A stretch of 64,000 nucleotides of DNA, from positions 118,970 to 182,969 of the forward strand of contig NZ_KB890480.1 in assembly GCF_000373105.1 (NCBI RefSeq), given 5' to 3'. Positions 26,063 to 36,311 of this stretch are shown here, piece after piece (the stretch's first letter is position 1; every line of letters begins with the position of its first letter). Position numbers and translations under genes: made by a program. The stretch comes from Neolewinella persica DSM 23188. GTDB lineage: Bacteria; Bacteroidota; Bacteroidia; Chitinophagales; Saprospiraceae. Below the pieces are notes generated by a model. The model was not told the origin of the DNA and ran no database searches. It worked only from the letters and a program-made list of their open reading frames with translations.

Positions 26063-28543
26063 ATGCGCTACCTAAGCTTACTTTTTCTACTCCCCCTCTG
26101 CAGCTGTACTGTAGATTCCCCGCCCGAAGCTTTACCGATCCCTCCGCTGGAAAACTGGCGGGCGGAGTGGCTCTCTTTTCCGACGCAGGATACCGACCTG
26201 GCGGATACACTGATCCTTCCGCCGGCCGCCTACTTCCGCAAAAGTTTCGTGCTTGAAGCCATACCGGAACGGGCAATTCTCTTCTTTTCTGCCCTCGGTC
26301 TGGCGGAACCACACCTGAATGGAGAAGCCGTAACGGAAGATCTTTTCCTCCCCGGCTGGTCGGACTATGATAAGCGTATTTACGCCCACGCCTACGATGT
26401 GACCGACCGCCTGCGGGTAGGGGAGAACGTGCTTGGTAGTGTGCTGGCCGATGGCTGGTATGCAGGCTACGTGGGCCCAAAGTCACTCTCCAACCCGAAG
26501 AACCGGGAGCTCTACGGGGATACCACGGCGTTGATTATACAATTGGAGCTTACTTTGGCCGGTGGTGGGAACCAGTCGGTACTGACCGATGAAAGCTGGC
26601 GCGCGGCCACCGGTCCGCTTCGCTTCGCCGACCTGCTTATGGGGGAGTTTTATGACGCTCGCTTGGAGATTCCTGGTTGGGATGAACCTGATTTTGAAGC
26701 TAAGGATTGGGCGCGGCCGCTGGTGCAAAGTAAGAACAGGGAGCAGTGGACCGACCTGCTGGAGCCCTACCCCGGAAACCCAATAAATACTTACGACGAG
26801 CTTACGCCGACCAGGATCACCGAGCCTGACGCTAGGGTTTACCTCTTCGATATGGGGCAGAATTTTGCCGGCCATGTCCGTCTCCGCGTTTCGGGAGCAG
26901 CCGGGGATACCATCCGCCTTCGCCACGGCGAAATGTTGAACACGGACGGAAGCCTGATGACGGAGAACCTCCGTTTTGCGCGGGCCACCGATTTTTACGT
27001 CCTCAAAGGCGGAGGGGAGGAAGTTTGGGAGCCCCGCTTTACTTACCACGGGTTTCGCTACGTGGAAGTATCCGGATTGAAGGCCCGGCCCACTACCGCA
27101 ATGCTTACCGGAGTAGCCGTGAGTGCTTCAACACCGATGGTCAGCAGCTTCCAGAGCTCCGATAGTTTATTGAACCGGCTGTACCGTAACATCATCTGGA
27201 CCCAGCGCTCCAACTTTCTCGAAGTACCCACCGATAGCCCGCAACGTGACGAGCGCCTTGGTTGGCTGGGCGACGCCCAGATATTCTCCCGCTCTGCGCT
27301 CTACAACGCCAACCTGACCGACTTCTATCATAAGTGGCTGGCCGACGTTCGCGACGCCCAATACGACTTCGGTGCTTACGCCAATTTCGCTCCCAGGCCC
27401 TACCCCGATCTTGTGTGGTACTCCCCCGGTTGGATGGAAGCCGGCCTGATGGTCCCATACAACGCCTGGCAGTTTTCGGGAGATACCTCCCTGATCGCAG
27501 ATCACTACGCTTCCATGACTAAGTACATGGACTTCGTCATCAAAAAGAGTGAGCCCTTCGGCTATTTCTACCCCGAAAATTCGTGGACAGAGATTGGCCC
27601 CAGAGGAGGGTTTGGTGACTGGCTGGCGTTAACGGATAAGCACCTGGCACACGATATTCTGGCTTCCATCTACCTGGCCCACTCCTTCCGCATTATGGCC
27701 GAGATGAGTACGGCTCTCGGTAAAACAGCTGAGGCTTCACGGTACCATGATCTCTTCGCACGATCAACCGCCGCATTCGCGGCACACTACGTAGCACCCG
27801 ACGGGCGCTTCGTCATTGACGAAACAGCCTACAAAGGAGGTAAGGGATATTTCGAAGGAGAGAAAGGGTTTACCGGCCACACTCAGTCGGGCTATGCTTC
27901 AGCGATTTACTTTAATGTGCTGCCCGACAGCCTCGCCAGGCTTGCCGCCGGTCACTTGGTAGACCTGGTGGAGGCAGCGGACCGTAAGCCAACCTCAGGA
28001 ATACTGGGGATTCGGCAATTGCTGCCCGCCCTGGCGAAGGTCGGACGAAGTGATCTGGCTTATGAGATGCTGCTCGACGAGCGGTACCCCGGCTGGGGTT
28101 TTCAGGTTGCGAACGGTGCAACTACTATTTGGGAACGCTGGAACAGCTATACCCTTGACAAGGGCTTCAATGGGGAGATGAACGCGAAAATGAACTCCTT
28201 TAATCATTATGCTTTTGGAGCCGTAGGCCAGTTCCTCTTTGCCGAAATGGCGGGAATCCGGCCAGAGACACCGGGCTTCTCTTCTGTATTGATTCAACCG
28301 GACTTTGGTAATGGCGCATTACGCAATCTTTCGGCTGGCTACGTCTCTCCTCATGGTCCAATCCGCTCTGCCTGGGAGATCGATGGAGATGTGTTGACCC
28401 TGGAGGTCGAAGTCCCCGCGAACACTACTGCAAGAGTCGTTTTTCCCTCGGATAAAGGTGCGCCGGCCGAACGTAACGTCGGGCCCGGGAAACATACCTT
28501 AGTTGCCCGTACTCCTGCTTATCTTAGTCAAGACAAAAAATAG
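26063..28543 (+). CDS. GH78 alpha-L-rhamnosidase, lipoprotein
   Basis: 826 residues from the ATG at 26063, which places the lipoprotein signal LLPLCSC at the N-terminus; the longer open frame would overlap the sulfatase. It lacks the fn3-like domain of the first GH78 and begins directly with the rhamnose-binding beta-sandwich (LNGEAVTEDLFLPGWSDYDKR). The catalytic signature is DSPQRDERLGWLGDAQ with E397 and TTIWERWNSY with E691. The lipid anchor suggests a periplasmic or outer-membrane location. The two GH78 enzymes are clear paralogues but too different for recent duplication. It is followed 10 bp later by the HTCS gene. Confidence 0.93.
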   Translation: MRYLSLLFLLPLCSCTVDSPPEALPIPPLENWRAEWLSFPTQDTDLADTLILPPAAYFRKSFVLEAIPERAILFFSALGLAEPHLNGEAVTEDLFLPGWSDYDKRIYAHAYDVTDRLRVGENVLGSVLADGWYAGYVGPKSLSNPKNRELYGDTTALIIQLELTLAGGGNQSVLTDESWRAATGPLRFADLLMGEFYDARLEIPGWDEPDFEAKDWARPLVQSKNREQWTDLLEPYPGNPINTYDELTPTRITEPDARVYLFDMGQNFAGHVRLRVSGAAGDTIRLRHGEMLNTDGSLMTENLRFARATDFYVLKGGGEEVWEPRFTYHGFRYVEVSGLKARPTTAMLTGVAVSASTPMVSSFQSSDSLLNRLYRNIIWTQRSNFLEVPTDSPQRDERLGWLGDAQIFSRSALYNANLTDFYHKWLADVRDAQYDFGAYANFAPRPYPDLVWYSPGWMEAGLMVPYNAWQFSGDTSLIADHYASMTKYMDFVIKKSEPFGYFYPENSWTEIGPRGGFGDWLALTDKHLAHDILASIYLAHSFRIMAEMSTALGKTAEASRYHDLFARSTAAFAAHYVAPDGRFVIDETAYKGGKGYFEGEKGFTGHTQSGYASAIYFNVLPDSLARLAAGHLVDLVEAADRKPTSGILGIRQLLPALAKVGRSDLAYEMLLDERYPGWGFQVANGATTIWERWNSYTLDKGFNGEMNAKMNSFNHYAFGAVGQFLFAEMAGIRPETPGFSSVLIQPDFGNGALRNLSAGYVSPHGPIRSAWEIDGDVLTLEVEVPANTTARVVFPSDKGAPAERNVGPGKHTLVARTPAYLSQDKK

Positions 28544-28553
28544 CTTTAATCAG

Positions 28554-31500
28554 ATGTACGATTCCATTAAAGACTTCAGGCATATCTGTTGGAAATGGCG
28601 GCGGCTGTTGCTTACTGGTGCTGTTGTGGGTGGCATGCTTTTGTTGCAGGCTGGAGGAATTACTGCGCAGGATAGTCTCAATGTTTTCAGCACGATCTCT
28701 TCGGCGGAGGCCTTCTCAATTAACCCGATCACGTCTATCGACCAGGACGATCGGGGGGTCCTCTGGTTCGGGAGCCGGAACGGGTTGCTTCGTTATGACG
28801 GGCGGCAGCTGAAAAGAATGCCCTCGGTCATTGCCACGGAAGCACACGCCAGGATGGATGACATCACCGATATTGAGGTAAGCCGGGATGGCAAAATATG
28901 GGTTGCTACCTTCTCCGGGTTATTTCAGTATGACCCCGAATATGGTACGTTTACCGTCCTGGAAGATCTGATTGCAGACGTGCCCGAAACAATGCCTTCA
29001 GCCATTTTTTGCGTGGCCGAAGTCGCCGGGGAAAAGGTGTGGATAGGCGCTCGCACGGGCGTTTTCGTCTGCGACATGCTGACTGGGGAAGTCCGGAAAC
29101 TACCGGCGGTCAACGCCATGGTCAACCAGATTTACCAAATGCGGAACGGAGACGTTTGGGTTGGTACCGCCGCCGGACTGCTCAAGTTTCCGGCGGGAAG
29201 TGAAAAAGCCTCCGTTCGGATAGTGAACGACCCGACTACCGACGGCCTCCGTAACAATGAAGTCTTGTCTTTGCTCGAAGACAAGCACGGAAACTTATGG
29301 GTGGGCACAGTTGCCGGACTGGATTACCTGGAAGTCGCCAACAACCGTATTAAGCGACTACCGGGTACGACTACCGGCCCCTTGGGAACCGCCGTCATCC
29401 GTACGTTGATTGAAGATAACGAAGGCAGGGTTTGGATCGGGTCTTTCAATGGCATTTATGTTTTATCAGAGGGAGGTGCCGTAGACGTGATCCGGCACAA
29501 CCCCCGGCTGGACAACAGCCTGTCTGACAATAAGATCAGGGCATTATTCCGGGATGAAAACGGATCTGTTTGGGTGGGGTCGTATTACGGGGGGATTAAC
29601 CTCTGGGATAGCCGACAGCTCAGCTTTCGACATTTCGGAGAAGCGAACGGCATTCAACTCGGTACCAAAGTGGTCAGTTCCGTTGCTACGGATACTTCCG
29701 GCCGGATATACTTTGGGACGGAGGGTAAAGGAGTAACTGTTTTTGATCCGGAGAAACAAACGTTCAGTCGGTTTAACACAACCGGGCTTTCGGGAGAACC
29801 TCTCGGTACCGTAAAATGTCTGCAGCCGGACCGGCCGGACCGTCTTTGGATTGGCACTTTTGGCAAAGGTCTTGTACGGTATAACCCATTGACGCAGAGG
29901 GGTACTTTTCTTCGCTACAACGCGCAGGCTAGTGGTTCCGATCCGAACAACGTCGTCCTTTCACTGGCCATCCAGGGAGAAGACTACCTGTGGATCGGAC
30001 TGATGAGCGGGGGGCTGGACCGGATCGACCTGCGTACCAACGAGTATACGCACATTTATAAAGCCTCTTTACCAGCAGTCGATACCCTATGGCACGGGGC
30101 GATCAGGATCATGCGCTTCGCTAAAAACGGTGACCTTTTATTGGGTACTTCTTTAACGATGAGCCGCATTGCACAGAAAGACCTGGCCTTAAGCGATTTC
30201 AAACCAACCTGGATTACCATAAAGAATGCTTCCGGGAAGAAGTTTGCCGTATCTGATATAAAGGAAGATGACCGGGGCGTGATATGGGTGGGGACAATGG
30301 CTAATGGGTTATATCGCATCAGCGGGAATGCCCTTTTACGGGAAGAGATTCCAGCCTTCAACACTGTTTTTGCGGTGGTCCCCGAGGCCGGTGGGGAAGG
30401 ACTTTGGTTAAGCACAGACGAAGGCATCGTTTATTATCAGCCCCTCGAGGGGAAGTCCCGCTTGTACCGCGAAGAAGATGGCCTGCAGAAAAACGAATTT
30501 AGTCGTACGGCAGGTCTGCAGGATCGCCATGGCAACGTTTATTTTGGAGGAGCCTCCGGCGTTACCTTCTTCAGGCCCGACCGCCCAAAATCGTTCCGTC
30601 TCGACCTGCCCGATGTAATGTTGACCGAGTTGAGGTTATTCAATCAGCCACTCGTCGTAGCAGACAGTACGGGGATTCTTGAAAAGAACCTGGATTACAC
30701 CAAAGCCATAACGCTGGGGCACGCACAGAACCGTTTTTCTTTACACTTTGCCCTCCCCAGCTACCTGCTCAATAATAAAACGGTGTACCGCTTCCGGCTA
30801 CTTGGCCTGGACGACCAGTGGACGACCAGTTCCGCCGCCAGCGCTTCCTATACCATCCAGCGAGGTGGAGATTATCGTTTTCAGGTAGAAGCGTCCAGCG
30901 CAGACGGTCGGACGACGGGGATCACTGAATTAGCAATCGAAGTAAAACACCCACCCTGGCGATCCTGGTGGGCCTACACCCTTTACGCGCTCGGGATCCT
31001 GGCCACCGTCTTCCTGATCGTAAAGGCCAACTCCCGTCGTATCCGCCTGGAGCATACCCTGGAGCTGGAGGCGCGGGAGCACCAGCGGATGAAGGAAGCA
31101 AACGATCAAAAACTGCGTCTCTTTACGAATATTTCCCACGAGTTCCGCACCCCCCTCACCCTAATCCTGGGATCGCTGGAGCGCGTGCTGGAAAATTTCC
31201 GGGGCAGCAGCAAGCTGTATCGCCAGTTACAGGTTGTTGACAAGAATGCCAGCCACCTGTCGCGACTGGTAAATGAGTTGCTTGATTTTCGAAAACTGGA
31301 GCACAAACAGATGGTTCTGCAAGCTGCCGAAGGCAACATGGTGAAGTTTGTCCGGGAGCTGCACCTTTCCTTTCGTCAGCAAGCTAAAGATCAGCAAATC
31401 GTGTTTCAGGTAGAAACACCAGTCGATGAAATAGGGGTGTATTATGACCGCGACAAATTTGAGAAGGTACTTTATAACTTAATCTCAAACGCCTTTAAGC

Positions 31501-32672
31501 ATACTCCCGCCGGCGGGTCAATCACGGTAGAAATTCGCCCGGAAACAAAGCGGCTGATTATTGTGATAAAGGATACGGGGACGGGTATCCCGGCCGGAGA
31601 ACAAGACAAAATATTCGAGCGCTTTTATATGGTGCCAGATCAAGGCAGGACCCCTCAGTTTTCCCGCGGATCGGGGATCGGGCTTGCCATTGTTCGCAAC
31701 GTTGTGGAACTGCACCATGGTACCATAAGCGTGGAGAGTGAGCCGGGGGCCGGTAGCTCCTTTGTGGTCAGCCTGCCCCTGGGGCGCGAGCATCTTACGG
31801 ATGCGGAGATCATCGGAGAGTTTCGTAACAGTGAAGACATCAGTGGTTACGAAGTACCCGTTAGGTTCGAATCGGCGGAGCTGCCGGTTGAGGATGAGGA
31901 CCGTGCATTCGTGCTCATTGCAGAAGACAATGAGGAGGTCGGCCGCTTCATTAAGGATATTCTCCGGCCACATTACCGGGTAAAGTTGGTCCCCAACGGA
32001 CGGATCGGCTATGAGCAGGCCGTTGCCCATCAGCCTGACCTGATCATCAGCGACGTAATGATGCCGGAGATGGACGGTATTACTTTCTGCGAACGAATAA
32101 AGGAAGACATCCGGACAAGCCACATTCCCTTCGTGTTGCTAACCGCCCGCACGTCGTTGATACACAAATATGATGGGCTGGACTCCGGCGCAGACGATTA
32201 CCTCAACAAACCCTTTAAGGTCAAAGAATTACGCCTTAAATGCCACAATATTCTGCAGACCAGAGAACGGGTCAGGCGTAAGTTCTCTGCGGTGGAGACG
32301 GAGTTGGCCTTAGGGCCGGTTCAGAATTCGCTGGACGAGGAGCTAATGAAAAAAGCCGCCATAATCGTTCGGGAAAATCTCGCCAACCAGGCGTTCAATG
32401 TGAACGACTTCGCCAGTAAGCTCGCGGTAAGCCGGACTTTGCTTTTTACCAAGTTCAAAGCCTGGACCGGGCAAACGCCAAATGCTTACTTACTTGAACT
32501 GCGGATGAAGAAGGCGGCCCAACTCATCGAGCAACGGAAATTCAATGTTTCAGAAGTTGGCTATCAGGTAGGATACAAGGATCCGGGGTATTTTTCCAAG
32601 GCCTTCAAAAAACGATTTGGGCTTTCTCCTAAGGCCTATGGTATGAAATTTATGGACGAAAAAGTGGAGTAA
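28554..32672 (+). CDS. Hybrid two-component system regulator (HTCS)
   Basis: 1372 residues from the ATG at 28554, which follows the GH78 stop by 10 bp. One polypeptide carries a whole signalling pathway: an N-terminal membrane segment, a periplasmic double beta-propeller with WVGTxxGL-type repeats (about 50-690), a Y_Y_Y domain, a membrane helix (WWAYTLYALGILATVFLIV), a HisKA domain with NISHEFRTPL (H862), HATPase, a receiver with IISDVMMPEMDG (D1167) and an AraC-type helix-turn-helix at the C-terminus (about 1265-1365). HTCS proteins bind oligosaccharides from their glycan and switch on the nearby susCD and enzyme genes, so it is the prime local regulator. Confidence 0.95.
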   Translation: MYDSIKDFRHICWKWRRLLLTGAVVGGMLLLQAGGITAQDSLNVFSTISSAEAFSINPITSIDQDDRGVLWFGSRNGLLRYDGRQLKRMPSVIATEAHARMDDITDIEVSRDGKIWVATFSGLFQYDPEYGTFTVLEDLIADVPETMPSAIFCVAEVAGEKVWIGARTGVFVCDMLTGEVRKLPAVNAMVNQIYQMRNGDVWVGTAAGLLKFPAGSEKASVRIVNDPTTDGLRNNEVLSLLEDKHGNLWVGTVAGLDYLEVANNRIKRLPGTTTGPLGTAVIRTLIEDNEGRVWIGSFNGIYVLSEGGAVDVIRHNPRLDNSLSDNKIRALFRDENGSVWVGSYYGGINLWDSRQLSFRHFGEANGIQLGTKVVSSVATDTSGRIYFGTEGKGVTVFDPEKQTFSRFNTTGLSGEPLGTVKCLQPDRPDRLWIGTFGKGLVRYNPLTQRGTFLRYNAQASGSDPNNVVLSLAIQGEDYLWIGLMSGGLDRIDLRTNEYTHIYKASLPAVDTLWHGAIRIMRFAKNGDLLLGTSLTMSRIAQKDLALSDFKPTWITIKNASGKKFAVSDIKEDDRGVIWVGTMANGLYRISGNALLREEIPAFNTVFAVVPEAGGEGLWLSTDEGIVYYQPLEGKSRLYREEDGLQKNEFSRTAGLQDRHGNVYFGGASGVTFFRPDRPKSFRLDLPDVMLTELRLFNQPLVVADSTGILEKNLDYTKAITLGHAQNRFSLHFALPSYLLNNKTVYRFRLLGLDDQWTTSSAASASYTIQRGGDYRFQVEASSADGRTTGITELAIEVKHPPWRSWWAYTLYALGILATVFLIVKANSRRIRLEHTLELEAREHQRMKEANDQKLRLFTNISHEFRTPLTLILGSLERVLENFRGSSKLYRQLQVVDKNASHLSRLVNELLDFRKLEHKQMVLQAAEGNMVKFVRELHLSFRQQAKDQQIVFQVETPVDEIGVYYDRDKFEKVLYNLISNAFKHTPAGGSITVEIRPETKRLIIVIKDTGTGIPAGEQDKIFERFYMVPDQGRTPQFSRGSGIGLAIVRNVVELHHGTISVESEPGAGSSFVVSLPLGREHLTDAEIIGEFRNSEDISGYEVPVRFESAELPVEDEDRAFVLIAEDNEEVGRFIKDILRPHYRVKLVPNGRIGYEQAVAHQPDLIISDVMMPEMDGITFCERIKEDIRTSHIPFVLLTARTSLIHKYDGLDSGADDYLNKPFKVKELRLKCHNILQTRERVRRKFSAVETELALGPVQNSLDEELMKKAAIIVRENLANQAFNVNDFASKLAVSRTLLFTKFKAWTGQTPNAYLLELRMKKAAQLIEQRKFNVSEVGYQVGYKDPGYFSKAFKKRFGLSPKAYGMKFMDEKVE

Positions 32673-33056
32673 GGATAGCCTGGCGTTCCTGCCTTTTTAT
32701 GGGGCGATAAGCTGTGATTATGCCCGGTCGTCGGCTCTGCGGCCCCACGTCTCCAAATCAACGATTGCAGGGGTAGCATTGCCCGTTGAAAAGCTTTTCC
32801 TGCACCTGCGTTCCCGCCTCATTGTGCTCCTTCAGTTCCTTCTGATTTACCGCTTGCAGGAGGTGGGCGACGGTGCGCGGGTGCAAAGAACGGATAATGG
32901 AGCAGGGGTGGCTAAAAAAGCAAGCCCTTTCCGCATCGAAATTCGCTGTCAGATCAAATGGGTCGAATGTAATTGTCTGTAAACCAATAGGTTGGACGTT
33001 TTTACTAATTTCCCGTACGATAATTCGGCCGGTAATTACTCTATTTGGAGCAGTAG
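32673..33056. other. Intergenic region between HTCS and the first susC block
   Basis: 384 bp without an intact gene. It contains REP-like arms at 32801-32817 (TGCACCTGCGTTCCCGC) and 32872-32887 (GTGCGCGGGTGCAAAG), and an AATTCGGCCGGTAATT stretch near 33020. A promoter for the susCD transcript is expected here, but I cannot place it. Confidence 0.5.
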
Positions 33057-33173
33057 ATGAAAATCCTTGTAAGCAGCAAAATCATGAGAACGAAACCAGA
33101 GGGAAGATGGCTTGAAGTCTTGCTGGCCATCCTGGTGGTGCTTCTGGGGCTGCTCATGATTTACTTCTACTGA
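33057..33173 (+). CDS. Small single-helix membrane peptide upstream of susC
   Basis: 38 codons: MKILVSSKIMRTKPEGRWLE followed by a strongly hydrophobic helix and a YFY end. A basic N-terminus plus one helix is a plausible inner-membrane peptide. The stop lies 29 bp before the susC ATG on the same strand. An internal start (MRTKPEGRW) would give 29 residues. No family is recognised; it may be a real small protein or a leader peptide. Confidence 0.45.
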   Translation: MKILVSSKIMRTKPEGRWLEVLLAILVVLLGLLMIYFY

Positions 33174-33202
33174 ACCACCTTTTTTACACTCAACTATATA
33201 TC

Positions 33203-36200
33203 ATGCAAAACTTAACCAGACACTATTTACTACTGCTGTTGCTGATGGCATCCGGTTTCGCCTTTACCCAGTCGATGGTGACGGGGCGGGTGCTGGGGAC
33301 CAGTGAGCCGGACGGACTTCCCGGAGCCTCGGTTATCCTAGAAGGAACGACCACCGGCACGGTGACCGATATTGACGGCCGCTACAGCCTGTCGGTACCT
33401 GATAACAATGCCGTGCTGCTGATCAGCTATACCGGCTTTGCGAGCCAACGTATCCGGGTGAATGGCCAAACGGTCATTGACGTAACACTGGAAGACGACG
33501 CCACGGCATTGGAGGAGGTCGTCGTCGTGGGGTACTCCACCCAAAAGCGGGTCAACCTGACCGGTGCGGTGGACGTCATCGCGGCCGAGGAACTTACCAA
33601 CCGGCCGATCGTCAGCACCGGAGAAGGCCTGCAGGGCCTGGTGCCCAACCTCAACGTAACGGTCCCCAGTGGCGATCCCACGGGCAATGTGACCTTCAAT
33701 ATTCGTGGCTTTGAGTCCATTAATGGCGGTGATCCGTTAATCCTGGTTGATGGTGTACCGATGGACCTGAACCGCATCAACCCCGAAGACATTGCCAGTA
33801 TTTCCGTACTGAAAGACGGCGCCGCCGCCGCCGTTTACGGTGCGCGGGCCGCATTTGGCGTTATCCTGGTAGAAACGAAGAAAGGTAAAAAGGGCGTGAA
33901 CGTCCGGGCCAGTACCCAGCTTTCGTGGAACAAGCCCATTTTTAACGTCAACCCCATCGAAAACGGCTATGAATACGCGCTGCTACGTAACCAGGTAACT
34001 GAGCTGGATGGCAGTGCCCCGGTTTACAACGACGATTACCTCGCAGGACTGGAGAACTACTGGTCCGACCCGGCCAATAATGCCCCATTTGCCCTGGTAA
34101 ACGGAGGCTTTCAAAACTACGCCTACAACAACCTGGCGGATGGCTTGCTTAACGACACCTCGCCCCGTCAGAAATACGACGTCGCCATCTCGGGAGCTTC
34201 AGACCGGACCAATTTCTATACTTCCTTCGGCCTGCTCAACACCGACGGTTACATTAACGGCGAGGGCAACGATAATTTCAAACGCTATAACGTTTTGATG
34301 AAGGGCGAATTTAAGGCGACCGATTGGTTGACCATCGACCAGCAGATCACCGTAAATATCCAGGATTCGGACAAGCCATCTCAGGCCGACATCAATACCG
34401 TGATCCGGACCGAACCACTTCGCCCACACGTTATTCCACGCATTGATGGCTACGAACAGTTTGAGGGACAGTTCTGGAATCACGGCCTGATGATCCTGCC
34501 CCAGTTGGCCAATGGAGGGCGAGACATCTTTACCAGTACCGACATCTGGATGAAAACGGGCCTGAAAGCAACTCCCGTCAAAGGATTGTCGCTGAACGGC
34601 AATTTTTCCTATAACTTCTTCAACCGCCAGTTTGAAAGTGCTGAGCTGCCTTATCAGGTTGTTGACTTCAACCTCGACCAGGACAACCCAGTGCAAATTA
34701 CCGGCGATGACATCATTGACACCCAGCGGGACTTCAACACCTATTACGTTCTCAACCTCTTCGCAGAATACGAGAAGAAGTTTGGCAACAACGACTTCAA
34801 ATTCCTGGTCGGCTACAACCAGGAACTAGGCCGCAACACCTTTATTGAAGCGGATAACCGCACTTTTCTGTCTCCTAACGTTGTGGATATTTCCGCCACC
34901 ACCGGTACGCCACAGACGGACGGCGGCAAGTCCCACGTCGCGCTGCGCGGCGCCTTCTTCCGGGTCAATTACAATTTCAAGGAACGCTATCTCTTAGAGG
35001 TCAATGGTCGTTACGACGGTACTTCCCGCTTTCCGGAAGGAGACCGCTTTGGGTTCTTTCCCTCCGTCTCCGCTGGCTGGCGTATCTCCAACGAGGCTTT
35101 CATGAATGGTACACGGGAGTGGCTGGACAACTTAAAGATTCGTGCCTCCTACGGTTCACTGGGTAACCAGTTGTTGGGGAATAACTTCTACCCTTATATC
35201 CCTTCGCTTGGCTCCGGCCAATCCAACGTTATTCTCAATAGTGGCTTTTCGCCCTTCGTTCGCCCTCCGGGGCTGGTAAGTCCTTCCCTGACGTGGGAAC
35301 GGGTAGTATCCAAAAACCTTGGCCTCGACCTCGCCTTCTTCAAAGGTAAACTGGACATGAACTTCGATGTCTACACCCGCGAAACCCTCGACATGCTCCT
35401 CCGGAGATCCTATCCCGATCTTCTGGGAGCCAACGCACCGCTGGAAAACGGTGCCGACCTACGCACCCAGGGGTGGGAGTTGAACGTAAACTGGCGCAAC
35501 CGGAAATCAAAAGATTTCAGCTATTCTCTGGGCTTTAATCTCTCCGACTGGACCAGTGAGATCACTAAATACGAAAACCCCACCGGGTCGATCAACGAGT
35601 TCTACGTTGGTCAGCAACTCGGCGAAATCTGGGGATACGAAACTGCAGGTATCTTTCAGAACGAGGAGGAGCTTAACGCGCGGGCGGACCAAAGCCGCCT
35701 CGGTTCCGCCTGGCGGGTCGGGGACATCGGGTATACCGACCTGAACGGAGACGGAGAGATCAGTCAGGGAGAAAACACTCTGGATAACCCCGGTGATCGT
35801 CGCATCATCGGTAACAGTAATCCACGTTACTCCTTTGGCATCAATGCCGGGGTGAACTATAAGGCATTCTCCTTGTCGATCTTTTTCCAGGGAGTAGGCC
35901 AGCGGGATTATGCTCCCTCAAGTGCCAACTGGACCTGGTTCTACCCCTGGCGCTCCTACAACGGAGACCAGAGCTGGATCGATAATTCCTGGACTCCGGA
36001 CAATCGGGACGCTTACTTTCCCTTGCAACAGCTCGGCAGCAAAAACTTTGAGACCCAGACGCGCTACCTGCAGAACGCCGCCTATATCCGCCTGAAAAAC
36101 GTGAACCTGGCTTATGTGTTACCCGCCTCCATAAGTGACCGGATCGGCCTTGGTGAAGTTCGCGTGTACGTCGGTGGTCAAAACCTGTGGGAGGCTTCTC

Positions 36201-36298
36201 CGATTCGTGAACCGCTCGACCCTGAATACATCTTCGACAATTCCATTAACTATCCCTTGTTCCGCAGCTACACCACGGGCGTAGTTATCAACCTTTAA
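33203..36298 (+). CDS. SusC-like TonB-dependent outer-membrane transporter (first pair)
   Basis: 1031 residues. A signal peptide ends at FTQ, followed by a carboxypeptidase-regulatory-like domain (about 25-110, VTGRVLG to FASQRIRV), a SusC signature EEVVVVGYSTQKRVNLTGAV, a plug (about 115-230, with LILVDGVPMD and VLKDGAAAAVYG) and a 22-strand barrel ending in an aromatic-rich segment (SYTTGVVINL). It imports oligosaccharides across the outer membrane with the SusD lipoprotein encoded 13 bp downstream, powered by TonB. It should be under control of the HTCS just upstream. Confidence 0.95.
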   Translation: MQNLTRHYLLLLLLMASGFAFTQSMVTGRVLGTSEPDGLPGASVILEGTTTGTVTDIDGRYSLSVPDNNAVLLISYTGFASQRIRVNGQTVIDVTLEDDATALEEVVVVGYSTQKRVNLTGAVDVIAAEELTNRPIVSTGEGLQGLVPNLNVTVPSGDPTGNVTFNIRGFESINGGDPLILVDGVPMDLNRINPEDIASISVLKDGAAAAVYGARAAFGVILVETKKGKKGVNVRASTQLSWNKPIFNVNPIENGYEYALLRNQVTELDGSAPVYNDDYLAGLENYWSDPANNAPFALVNGGFQNYAYNNLADGLLNDTSPRQKYDVAISGASDRTNFYTSFGLLNTDGYINGEGNDNFKRYNVLMKGEFKATDWLTIDQQITVNIQDSDKPSQADINTVIRTEPLRPHVIPRIDGYEQFEGQFWNHGLMILPQLANGGRDIFTSTDIWMKTGLKATPVKGLSLNGNFSYNFFNRQFESAELPYQVVDFNLDQDNPVQITGDDIIDTQRDFNTYYVLNLFAEYEKKFGNNDFKFLVGYNQELGRNTFIEADNRTFLSPNVVDISATTGTPQTDGGKSHVALRGAFFRVNYNFKERYLLEVNGRYDGTSRFPEGDRFGFFPSVSAGWRISNEAFMNGTREWLDNLKIRASYGSLGNQLLGNNFYPYIPSLGSGQSNVILNSGFSPFVRPPGLVSPSLTWERVVSKNLGLDLAFFKGKLDMNFDVYTRETLDMLLRRSYPDLLGANAPLENGADLRTQGWELNVNWRNRKSKDFSYSLGFNLSDWTSEITKYENPTGSINEFYVGQQLGEIWGYETAGIFQNEEELNARADQSRLGSAWRVGDIGYTDLNGDGEISQGENTLDNPGDRRIIGNSNPRYSFGINAGVNYKAFSLSIFFQGVGQRDYAPSSANWTWFYPWRSYNGDQSWIDNSWTPDNRDAYFPLQQLGSKNFETQTRYLQNAAYIRLKNVNLAYVLPASISDRIGLGEVRVYVGGQNLWEASPIREPLDPEYIFDNSINYPLFRSYTTGVVINL

Positions 36299-36311
36299 AA
36301 AAAGACCAACA

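Noticed and set aside
26101-26115. CTGTACTGTAG match to the shared motif
   Set aside because: It lies inside the lipobox codons of the second GH78 and lacks the flanking GGAYGS part; taken as chance.
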